From positions 158,784-222,783 of the forward strand of contig CALODL010000011.1 of the NCBI GenBank assembly GCA_942492115.1: 64,000 nucleotides of DNA, written 5' to 3'. The stretch is from CALODL01 sp942492115. Lineage in GTDB: Bacteria > Planctomycetota > Phycisphaerae > UBA1845 > CAIVHJ01. Made by a program: the position numbers and the translations under genes. Under the pieces are notes generated by a model. It searched no databases. It was not told where the DNA came from and saw only the letters and a program-made list of their open reading frames with translations. Shown piece after piece: positions 17,727 to 24,886 of the stretch. The first letter of the stretch is position 1, and every line of letters starts with the position of its first letter.

Positions 17727-18581
17727 TCATGAGGGTCGGCGACGCGCTGTACCGAGCCATGCCGCGTACAGATCAGGGCGGCGATCCGGGATGAACAGTC
17801 TCCTTGCATGGCTCCGTCCAACCGCAGCGAGATCAAGGGTTGCGTGCAGGATGTGATCCGCGATCTGCGGCGCGCGGGCAACGACCGAACCGTCCGGGGC
17901 ACAAACAAAGGACTCGCCCGCGAATTCAAGGGCGTCCTCGCGACCCACACGGTTGCACAATGCAGTGTAGTATCCGTTTTGGAACGCGGCGACGCGCATC
18001 TCGGCCTCGTACAGCCCTTCGGGCCACTCTCCGACCGCGCCGGCCTGCGGAACAACGACGAGCTCGGCCCCGCCCAGCGCCATGGCGCGCACGTACTCTG
18101 GATAGTGACGATCGTAGCATATGCACACGCCGAGCCGGCCGATCGCCGTCTCGTAGACCGGGGCGCCCACGTCGCCCGGTTGGTAGTACTCCCGTTCATG
18201 GAAGGCCTCGAAATCGGTAATGTGCACCATCCGGGTCACGCCGAGCAACGTGCCATCGGCATCGATGACCGGCGAGCTGTCGAACAGCCGCGCGCCGTCA
18301 CGCTCGTACAGATTGATGACCACCACGACACCGCGCTCGGCGGCGAATTGCTGGAAAGCCGACGTGATCGGACCGCAGAGCGGTTCGCTGAGCGCTGCCG
18401 GATCGGCGGTGGCATGATGCTGGGGGTGGAACCATTCGAACGCCAGTTCAGCGAAACAGACGAGCTGGGCACCGTCGTCGGCGGCCTGTCGTGCTGCACG
18501 AAGACCTCGACCAAGGTTTTCCGCTTTATTGCGCGTCGCGTGCTGTTGAACCAGTGCGATGTGGATCGAACGGTCCGTCAT
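17727..18581 (-). CDS. Nitrilase-superfamily carbon-nitrogen hydrolase
   Basis: 284 aa from ATG 18581, with AGGA six bases upstream. It begins IHIALVQQH. The catalytic Glu is in CFAELAFEWF and the nucleophile Cys in GVCICYDRHYPE. The third catalytic residue, a Lys in the usual [YT]-R-K-x-H-I segment, appears as Met here: GVTRMVHITDF. Otherwise it resembles N-carbamoylputrescine amidase and beta-ureidopropionase (PQAGAVGEWPEGLYEAEM, AFQNGYYTALCNRVG). Either the subfamily uses a different residue or activity is changed. It follows the NicO-type gene on the same strand. Confidence 0.87.
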   Translation of the reverse strand: MTDRSIHIALVQQHATRNKAENLGRGLRAARQAADDGAQLVCFAELAFEWFHPQHHATADPAALSEPLCGPITSAFQQFAAERGVVVVINLYERDGARLFDSSPVIDADGTLLGVTRMVHITDFEAFHEREYYQPGDVGAPVYETAIGRLGVCICYDRHYPEYVRAMALGGAELVVVPQAGAVGEWPEGLYEAEMRVAAFQNGYYTALCNRVGREDALEFAGESFVCAPDGSVVARAPQIADHILHATLDLAAVGRSHARRLFIPDRRPDLYAAWLGTARRRPS

Positions 18582-18612
18582 GGGTGTTCCTGCCAGGGCT
18601 GGAGGCTCTTTC

Positions 18613-19314
18613 TCATGAATGGGCAACAAGCCACCAGATGCCCACGCCGATTGCTGCCGTGCAGCTGCCTCCGGCCAGAAGACGGTACGCCCGCTGGGCC
18701 CGGTGTTCCATACGCGTGGCCAAGGCGCCCATCATCCAGCTGAACGCACTCATGGCGACGATCGAACCTGCCCCGAAGCTGATCAGGTAAGCCATGGCCG
18801 CCGCGGCAGAGGGTAGGCCGATGGCAGGCAGCACGCCGATGAGGTGGGCCGCTCCGGCCAGGCCATGGAGTGTGCCAATGCCCAGGGCACTGTGCATGTG
18901 ATTGGTGTGGTGTGCCGCTTCGTGGTTGGGCTCGATAGGGGTTTCGTGGACGTGGATGTGGGCATGTTCCAGGCCATCGTGGGTATGGACGTGGGTGTGT
19001 ACGCGCGTCGACACCAGGCGTCTGAGGCCCCACAGGCCCACGACAACGAGCAGCAGGCCGATCAACCACTCGCTCGCGCTGCCCAGCCGGTCCAGCGGCA
19101 GAGCGTCGCGCAACAGCCAGGCGAGTACTGCCAGCCCCCACACGCCCATGGAATGCCCGGCCCCCCAGGCGAGACCAGTGGCCCATGATCGTCGGCGACC
19201 CGCCACGGCCAAAGGGGCAATCGCGGTCAAATGGTCCGGGCCGGCGAAGACATGGGCCGCTCCGACCAGCATTCCGGTCAACAGTGCAGTGAATACGGTC
19301 ATTTCGAGTGCCAT
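18613..19314 (-). CDS. NicO/RcnA-type nickel-cobalt transporter
   Basis: About 233 aa from ATG 19314; an in-frame GTG at 19341 is possible. Two membrane motifs are diagnostic: HVFAGPDHLTAIAP near the N-terminus and LHGLAGAAHLIGVLPAIGLP in the second half. Between them is a His-rich cytosolic loop (HTHVHTHDGLEHAHIHVHE) typical of nickel/cobalt permeases. Six helices are predicted. Direction of transport (uptake or efflux) cannot be told. It is divergent from the FHA-domain gene. Confidence 0.83.
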   Translation of the reverse strand: MALEMTVFTALLTGMLVGAAHVFAGPDHLTAIAPLAVAGRRRSWATGLAWGAGHSMGVWGLAVLAWLLRDALPLDRLGSASEWLIGLLLVVVGLWGLRRLVSTRVHTHVHTHDGLEHAHIHVHETPIEPNHEAAHHTNHMHSALGIGTLHGLAGAAHLIGVLPAIGLPSAAAAMAYLISFGAGSIVAMSAFSWMMGALATRMEHRAQRAYRLLAGGSCTAAIGVGIWWLVAHS

Positions 19315-19516
19315 TCTGATGTATCGCGGCGGGCCTGTCACGCCTCTGATTCTGCGGACATCCCGGATTCCGATTGAGCTGAGCCACTGGGCCGAAGTAC
19401 CATGGGGGAGAAAAGTCGAATCGCCCGGCGCAGCGCCGTGGCGGATCTCGTTGGATAGGGTAGCGGGGCATGCGGGCCCCGAATGTCCACCGGCTGACGT
19501 ACAAGGAGCACGCGCA

Positions 19517-19909
19517 ATGGCAACCCTGGTCGTGATTTCTGGCCCAGGAGAGGGGCAAAAATTTGCTCTCGAGGATCACCGTCTGGCCATGGTCGGCCGC
19601 GACCACAGCTGTACCTTCCAGATTCTCGATAGACGCATTTCGCGGTATCACCTCCAGATCAAGTCCAGCGACACCGGCCACGCGGCCATCGACTTCGAGA
19701 GTTCGAATGGCGTGTTCGTCAACGGCAAGAAGATCGACGGCGAGCAGGGCCTGGGGAATGGTGACATTGTCACCATCGGTGACACAGCCATCATGTACAC
19801 AGAGACCGATGAGCCAGATGCCCAGACGATTTCTCAGTTGATGCGCAAACACGGCGAGGGGCGCTGTCAGACCGAAGTGCGCCGCGCCAGCGACATCATG
19901 GGTCTGTAG
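19517..19909 (+). CDS. FHA-domain protein
   Basis: 130 aa from ATG 19517 with AAGGAG eight bases upstream. One forkhead-associated domain occupies residues 1-95: MVGRDHSCTFQI, RRISRYHLQI and ESSNGVFVNGKKI contain the Gly-Arg, Ser-x-x-His and Asn residues that hold phosphothreonine. The C-terminal 35 residues are polar and helical. It would read phosphorylation by a Hanks kinase such as the one at 655-1809, although the genes are far apart. Confidence 0.88.
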   Translation: MATLVVISGPGEGQKFALEDHRLAMVGRDHSCTFQILDRRISRYHLQIKSSDTGHAAIDFESSNGVFVNGKKIDGEQGLGNGDIVTIGDTAIMYTETDEPDAQTISQLMRKHGEGRCQTEVRRASDIMGL

Positions 19910-19993
19910 GCCCACGAGCGGAGGGGGTTATCGGACACCTTCGTCTCAGCACGACCACCGGCCCGAGCGGATACCTCGGGCGTCCTCTCCAAC

Positions 19994-20009
19994 CGTCGAT
20001 TTCTCGACG
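19994..20009 (+). repeat. Short perfect hairpin upstream of glnN
   Basis: CGTCGA-TTTC-TCGACG, six-base arms with a tetraloop, 85 bases after the FHA gene stop and about 175 bases before glnN. No U-run follows, so it is weak as a terminator; it could be a leader structure. The rest of 19910-20184 shows no other clear element. Confidence 0.35.
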
Positions 20010-20184
20010 ATCCCGCCTTTGTCACTCCCTTTGTCAAGAAATCATGTAATCATCCTGGCGTCGCGAGGCGATGCTGAGGATATGCGAAATGCTCTTTGCA
20101 ATTGCTCGAACGGGTGTTAGTTTGACGTGCGGGGTAGAGTTTCTCGGTTATTGCGGGCGCCCCAGCCCATCAAGAGGGAACGAA

Positions 20185-22380
20185 ATGGCTCATCTACTAG
20201 AGGCTCAGAGAACTGTGACTGCGTCAACACCCCATGGCAACAATGCGAATCAGGCGGTGCCGTTTCCGCGGATTGACGAGGTGTTCGGCTGTGACGTGTT
20301 CAGCCTTCGGACCATGCGTGAACGATTGCCCCGCGACGTCTATGATCGGCTGATGAAAACCGTCCAGCAGGGCCAGCCCCTCGACTTGCAGCTCGCTGAT
20401 GTCGTGGCATCAACGATGAAGGACTGGGCCGTCGAACGTGGTGCAACGCACTACACGCACTGGTTCCAGCCGTTGACCGGCTCGACTGCCGAGAAGCACG
20501 ACGCGCTCATCGTACCCGACCACGAGGGTGGGATGATCTATGCCCTCCGGGGTAGTGAGCTGTGCCAGGGCGAACCGGATGCTTCGAGCTTTCCCTCGGG
20601 CGGCTTGCGCGCGACGTTCGAGGCCCGCGGTTACACCGCGTGGGATCCGTCCAGTCCGGCGTTCCTCAACCGTGGCGAGAACTATGTCACATTGTGTATC
20701 CCGACCGCATTCGTGTCGTGGACCGGGGCCGCTCTGGACAAGAAGACCCCTCTGTTGCGTTCGATGGATGCACTGTCGGTCCAGGCCATGCGCATTCTCA
20801 AGCTGTTTGGAACAGATCAGGGTGTCAGCCGGGTGTACACCACCGTGGGCGCCGAGCAGGAGTACTTCCTGGTTGACGGCGACCTCTTCCATGTGCGTCC
20901 CGATCTGATGCAGTGCGACCGGACCCTGTTCGGCGCGCAGCCGCCCAAGGGCCAGCAGCTCGAAGATCATTACTTCGGTGCGATCCCACCCAACGTGCTG
21001 ACATTCATGGCCGAAGTCGAGCACGAGCTGTACCGTGTCGGGATCCCGGTCAAGACCCGACACAACGAGGTCGCGCCTTCACAGTTCGAGATCGCGCCGT
21101 TGTTCGAGAATTCCAACATCGCGTGTGATCACCAGATGCTCCTGATGGAGACGCTCAAACGGGTGGCCAAGCGTTACGGACTCGAGGCTATCTTGCACGA
21201 GAAGCCTTTCGCAGGAGTGAACGGTTCCGGCAAACACAACAATTGGTCGATGGCAACAGATACGGGCGTGAATCTGCTGGATCCCCAGGATGAGACGCAT
21301 ACCAATCTACAGTTTCTCGTATTCCTGTGCGGCGTGATCCGAGCGATCGACCTGCATGCTGATCTGCTGCGTTCGTCCATTGCGTCGTTGGGCAACGACC
21401 ACCGTCTCGGTGCCAACGAGGCGCCGCCAGCAATCATTTCGATCTTCCTCGGTGACATGCTCACGGACATCATCGAGCAGATCGAATCGGATTCTCCGGG
21501 GCGGACACTCAAAGGCGGGGATATAGATCTCGGGGCCACGACGTTACCGCAGTTGCCGCGACACTCGAGTGACCGCAATCGGACATCGCCTTTCGCATTC
21601 ACGGGTAACAAGTTCGAATTCCGTGCCGTCGGCGCTTCCGCGACCAGCGCCTGGCCCAACACGGTGATCAACACGATTGTAGCCGAGTCATTGGATTACA
21701 TGGCGACTGCGATCGAGGACAAGGCGGGCGTAGCACCCAACGAAGAGCAGCTCGAGACCGCGGCCCGAGTCGTTTTGCGTGAGGTCATCGCTCAGCACAA
21801 GCGAGTCGTGTTCAACGGTGATAACTACTCAGAAGAGTGGCAGAAAGAAGCTGCCAGGCGTGGCTTGCCCAATCTCCGGGATACCGTCGAGGCCTTGCCC
21901 GCCCTCGGAGCGCCCAAGGCGATCGATCTGTTCGCCCGATTCAAAGTCCTGACTCGCGAGGAGGTCGAGAGCCGCTCGACGATCTTTGCCGAGAAGTATG
22001 CCAAGCAACTTCACATTGAATCCGAGACCATGGTCCTGATGGCCCGCCAGAGCGTGCTGCCTGCGGCCCTGGCTCACCAGCGGAACGTAGCCGAAACGAT
22101 CAATGCCACGGTCACTGCGGGCGTCACGCCAAAGAAACAACAGAAGATGCTGAAAGAATTCGTCCTGCTGTGCGAGAAGTTTTCCGCAGCGATCGATGAG
22201 CTCGCGATTGAGCTCACCGCTGGGATGACGGAGGACCCTTTTGCCCGCGCCGATCATCTGCGAAACAAGGTCGTGCCGTTGATGGACAAACTGCGCGCGC
22301 TGGGAGACGAACTCGAGATCCACGTGACCGACGAGTTATGGCCGCTGCCCACCTATCGTGATTTGTTGTTCAGTCGCTGA
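20185..22380 (+). CDS. glnN: Type III glutamine synthetase
   Basis: 731 aa from ATG 20185, with GAGGG upstream. The size and motifs are those of GSIII (about 700-730 aa), not the 470 aa GSI. Visible: FGCDVFSLRTMRERLP at the start, THYTHWFQPLTGSTAEKHD, GAEQEYFLVD and RHNEVAPSQFEIAP, then HEKPFAGVNGSGKHNNWS for glutamate and ammonium binding and GNKFEFRAVGAS. It condenses glutamate and ammonia with ATP to give glutamine. GSIII occurs in Bacteroidetes, cyanobacteria and planctomycetes. A long hairpin follows 50 bases after the stop. Confidence 0.95.
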   Translation: MAHLLEAQRTVTASTPHGNNANQAVPFPRIDEVFGCDVFSLRTMRERLPRDVYDRLMKTVQQGQPLDLQLADVVASTMKDWAVERGATHYTHWFQPLTGSTAEKHDALIVPDHEGGMIYALRGSELCQGEPDASSFPSGGLRATFEARGYTAWDPSSPAFLNRGENYVTLCIPTAFVSWTGAALDKKTPLLRSMDALSVQAMRILKLFGTDQGVSRVYTTVGAEQEYFLVDGDLFHVRPDLMQCDRTLFGAQPPKGQQLEDHYFGAIPPNVLTFMAEVEHELYRVGIPVKTRHNEVAPSQFEIAPLFENSNIACDHQMLLMETLKRVAKRYGLEAILHEKPFAGVNGSGKHNNWSMATDTGVNLLDPQDETHTNLQFLVFLCGVIRAIDLHADLLRSSIASLGNDHRLGANEAPPAIISIFLGDMLTDIIEQIESDSPGRTLKGGDIDLGATTLPQLPRHSSDRNRTSPFAFTGNKFEFRAVGASATSAWPNTVINTIVAESLDYMATAIEDKAGVAPNEEQLETAARVVLREVIAQHKRVVFNGDNYSEEWQKEAARRGLPNLRDTVEALPALGAPKAIDLFARFKVLTREEVESRSTIFAEKYAKQLHIESETMVLMARQSVLPAALAHQRNVAETINATVTAGVTPKKQQKMLKEFVLLCEKFSAAIDELAIELTAGMTEDPFARADHLRNKVVPLMDKLRALGDELEIHVTDELWPLPTYRDLLFSR

Positions 22381-22430
22381 GCGTCCGGACACAGGATGTC
22401 GGGCTGTGACCCTGATCCACTGCATCAATC

Positions 22431-22464
22431 GAGGGCCGGCACTGAACACCCAGTGCCGGCCCTC
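22431..22464 (+). terminator. Long hairpin after glnN
   Basis: Perfect 14-bp arms GAGGGCCGGCACTG / CAGTGCCGGCCCTC with a six-base loop, followed only by TCCTTG. It lies between glnN and the convergent mini-lipoprotein genes and may act in either direction. Confidence 0.6.
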
Positions 22465-22565
22465 TCCTTGCGCGGGGAGGGGCGCGAGAGTGGTGTGCGA
22501 TCCGACGGTAAGCCTCAACGCATTCGGTGGGGAGCGTGTACTGCGATGCGGCCGGTGTGGGGATA

Positions 22566-22607
22566 AAGAACAGCGGCCTGCCCCCGCCAGTAGGGGGAGC
22601 AGGCCGC
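22566..22607 (-). terminator. Rho-independent terminator of mini-lipoprotein gene 1
   Basis: On the minus strand GCGGCCTGC, a 17-base loop with extra CCCC/GGGG pairing, then GCAGGCCGC and TGTTCTTT. It lies 34 bases after the stop at 22641. Confidence 0.75.
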
Positions 22608-22640
22608 CGCGCCATAACTTGATGAGTCTCGCTCAGCCTT

Positions 22641-22814
22641 CTAGAAGAGGCCGCCGCCTGCACTCTGCGTCACGGAGAGCGGAAGCAGCTGACTGATGAT
22701 GCTGATTCCGAAGCCGCTGGCAACGCCAGCCAGAACGAGGTTGAGGCAGCCGCCGAACTGCAGCAGGGTGCCGCCGAGAATGAGCAGAGCGAGTCTTTTT
22801 GAGTTTCTCTTCAT
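22641..22814 (-). CDS. Mini-lipoprotein 1 (57 aa), tandem paralogue
   Basis: 57 aa from ATG 22814 with AGGAGA upstream. Layout: basic N-terminus MKRNSKR, hydrophobic stretch ending LLQFGGC, then a 35-residue remainder with GISIISQLLPLSVTQSAGGG and a C-terminal LF. The positively charged start plus GGC suggests a lipoprotein signal, although Phe at -3 is unusual. The last 27 codons are nearly identical at DNA level to mini-lipoprotein 2, so the copies are recent duplicates. It has its own terminator at 22566-22607. Function unknown. Confidence 0.75.
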   Translation of the reverse strand: MKRNSKRLALLILGGTLLQFGGCLNLVLAGVASGFGISIISQLLPLSVTQSAGGGLF

Positions 22815-23061
22815 GGTGATCTCCTGTGAGAGTCTTCCGCCTCTTGAACGGCCGGTGTCCGTTCAGCCGGCACGTGGAGCATTCGTGGACGGTTTTGTTC
22901 GCTGCCTGCAGCTTGTACGGCGACTCTGACTGGGTGCGTGGGTCGTCAGATCTGAGCCTCGCCGTCGAGCTCTTAGCACCATCGGCAAAGAGGCTGGCAG
23001 TGGCTTCAGCGAAAAAGGTATTTTCCAGTGCTGGTGGCTGCCGCGGGAAGGTCTGCGCAAG

Positions 23062-23096
23062 AGAAAAGCGGCTTACTCCCGAGGAAGCAAGCCGCC
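23062..23096 (-). terminator. Rho-independent terminator of mini-lipoprotein gene 2
   Basis: Minus strand: GCGGCTT, a 14-base loop, AAGCCGC, then TTTTCTC. It begins 28 bases after the stop at 23124 and separates genes 2 and 1 into different transcription units. The rest of 22815-23123 holds only a short GC-rich hairpin and no coding frame I would defend. Confidence 0.8.
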
Positions 23097-23123
23097 TTTC
23101 CGTCTCAGTCTTGAATCAGTCGC

Positions 23124-23297
23124 CTAGAAGAGGCCGCCGCCTGCACTCTGCGTCACAGAAAGCGGAAGCAGCTGGCTGATGATGCTGATGCCGAAGCCGC
23201 TGGCGATGCCGGCGAGAATCGGACCAAAGCAACCACCAAACTGCAGGAGCGCGCCACCGGTGACGGTGATCAGGGCAAACTTCTTGAAATTCTTCAT
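23124..23297 (-). CDS. Mini-lipoprotein 2 (57 aa), tandem paralogue
   Basis: 57 aa from ATG 23297 with GGAGA upstream. MKNFKKFAL, then a hydrophobic segment ending LLQFGGC, then FGPILAGIASGFGISIISQL and the shared tail LPLSVTQSAGGGLF. Same layout as its neighbours on both sides. It follows mini-lipoprotein 3 by 41 bases and precedes a strong terminator, so 3 and 2 probably share a transcript. If lipidated at the GGC cysteine, the mature peptide would be about 34 residues and very hydrophobic. Confidence 0.77.
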   Translation of the reverse strand: MKNFKKFALITVTGGALLQFGGCFGPILAGIASGFGISIISQLLPLSVTQSAGGGLF

Positions 23298-23338
23298 GGG
23301 TATCTCCGTTTCAATAAAAAGATCGCGGGAATTCGCTT

Positions 23339-23494
23339 TTAGACATTCGTAACCGAAAGAGGCAGCAGCTGGCTGATGATGCTGATGCCAAGGCCGCTGG
23401 CGACACCAGCCAGGACGAGATTCAGGCAGCCCCCGAATTGCAGCAATGCCGTACCGGCAATCGTTGCAAGAGCGAGCTTCTTGAAGTTCTTCAT
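23339..23494 (-). CDS. Mini-lipoprotein 3 (51 aa), tandem paralogue
   Basis: 51 aa from ATG 23494, with GGAGA seven bases upstream. MKNFKKLALATIAGTALLQF, GGC, then LNLVLAGVASGLGISIISQL and LPLSVTNV. It lacks the QSAGGGLF tail found in paralogues 1 and 2. First gene of a probable two-gene transcript with mini-lipoprotein 2. Confidence 0.75.
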   Translation of the reverse strand: MKNFKKLALATIAGTALLQFGGCLNLVLAGVASGLGISIISQLLPLSVTNV

Positions 23495-24008
23495 TTCTGT
23501 CTTCTCCGTTTTCAAACGCCCACTCCTGTACGACGTCCTCGATTGCGACCCGATCAACCGATTCGCGGACTGACGTACTATCTGGCAGAGTGCTGAACGA
23601 AGTGGGCAAGTGACCACGTCCACAGGGTCGAATATAGCGGGAGAGGATACCGATCTGTCTCCCGCGATGTCAAGTGTCTATCGGCACAAACTTTAGTTAC
23701 TTCTGGAGTCTGATTCGATAGTTTCTTTCGTCACGGAATCGTGGCGTTTTGGTGTGCGTAATGCATTGGTGTGCAATCTGTTGCGTCTGACGATCATCGG
23801 GGTCTGCAAGGGCCAGGGTGTGTGTCATTCCTGGTCGCGATAGAAAAAAGGCAATTTCGCAAAGACGACACGTGAATCTTCGATCGTTTGCCTGTGCGCC
23901 GCTTCCTGGTCGCATGCACGTGAAACATCATCAGTGCGCGGATCTGGGGCGTCTGCGTGCGACGATGCGCCCGGGCCGGACGCGTGCCACACGTTCAGCT
24001 TTGCACGG
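23495..24008. other. Intergenic region with one hairpin
   Basis: 514 bases. A hairpin with arms GCGGGAGA (23637-23644) and TCTCCCGC (23658-23665) lies in the promoter-side region of the mini-lipoprotein array. No frame here has a convincing protein or ribosome-binding site. Confidence 0.45.
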
Positions 24009-24704
24009 TCAGGATGGCCGCCCTCGAATAATATCAATGGCTTCATCGACGGAGTCGGTGCTGTGGACGAGGTCGAGGTCCTCGGGACTGATCGTTCGTT
24101 CTGCGATCAGGGCGTCGCGCACGAAAGTGCGCATGGTGTTCCAGTACTGGCTGCCCATTGTAATCACCGGGAAGGACTCGATCTTGCCGGTTTGAATCAG
24201 GGTCAGAGTTTCGAATACCTCGTCGAGTGTACCGAATCCGCCTGGCAGTGCTACGAACGCGCATGAATACTTCACGAGCATGACTTTGCGAACGAAGAAG
24301 TGGTCGAACTCGACGAAGAGGTCGAGATACGGGTTGGCCGACTGTTCCTGTGGTAGTTCGATATTGCATCCGATGCTGAGACCACCGGCCTCTTTGGCCC
24401 CGCGGTTGGCCGCTTCCATGATGCCCGGCCCGCCACCGGTCATGGTCGCATACCCGGCTTCGGCCAACTTGTGACCCAGCTCGCGGGCCATGAGGTAGTA
24501 CGGATGGTTGTCCTGGAACCGCGCGGACCCGAACACGGTGACGACCGGCCGGTCCACATTCAGCGATTCGAACCCGCGGATTATTTCCATAAAGATTCGA
24601 ATGGCGCTTTCGAGTTCGTCGCCGCGGCTGTGACGACCGGCGAGAAAGACCTTTTCGACATCTTGAGCGCGATCGAGCAGCGAGGACCGGGGTTCATGTG
24701 CCAT
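24009..24704 (-). CDS. LOG family (TIGR00730-type) protein
   Basis: 231 aa from ATG 24704 with GGAGG upstream; the in-frame GTG/ATG further upstream has no such site. It carries the lysine-decarboxylase-like/LOG motifs: TVFGSARF, GYATMTGGGPGIMEAANRGA, and ALPGGFGTLDEVFE (the PGGxGTxxE signature). LOG enzymes are nucleoside 5'-monophosphate phosphoribohydrolases that can release cytokinin bases. The biological role in this bacterium is unclear. Confidence 0.92.
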   Translation of the reverse strand: MAHEPRSSLLDRAQDVEKVFLAGRHSRGDELESAIRIFMEIIRGFESLNVDRPVVTVFGSARFQDNHPYYLMARELGHKLAEAGYATMTGGGPGIMEAANRGAKEAGGLSIGCNIELPQEQSANPYLDLFVEFDHFFVRKVMLVKYSCAFVALPGGFGTLDEVFETLTLIQTGKIESFPVITMGSQYWNTMRTFVRDALIAERTISPEDLDLVHSTDSVDEAIDIIRGRPS

Positions 24705-24886
24705 GGTTGTTCCTCCAGGGGCCATGATAACGTGATTCGGCGATCAGAGTCAGTCTACACGCCATGCTGTGCAGACCTGCTCAGAGTGGACAGAACCCAT
24801 CGGGGCTGATGATTGTGGGGGCTGTGCTTGCTGGGACCTGTGGTGACCGGTGTGTTTACCGTGGTGTTCGCGGACCAGAGTTGGGC

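Larger units (their letters stand above)
22641..23494 (-). repeat. Tandem array of three mini-lipoprotein genes
   Basis: Three copies of one small gene, same orientation, within 854 bases. The signal segments and the ASG[FL]GISIISQLLPLSVT core are conserved in all three; copies 1 and 2 are almost identical at DNA level from that core to the stop. Confidence 0.75.

Noticed and set aside
18578..19915. Long antisense frame across the NicO and FHA genes
   Set aside because: It overlaps two well-supported genes; its sequence is only their complement and shows no domain.
23697..23915. Fourth mini-lipoprotein copy upstream of the array
   Set aside because: The frame there lacks a GGC signal, the ISIISQLLPLS core and a ribosome-binding site.
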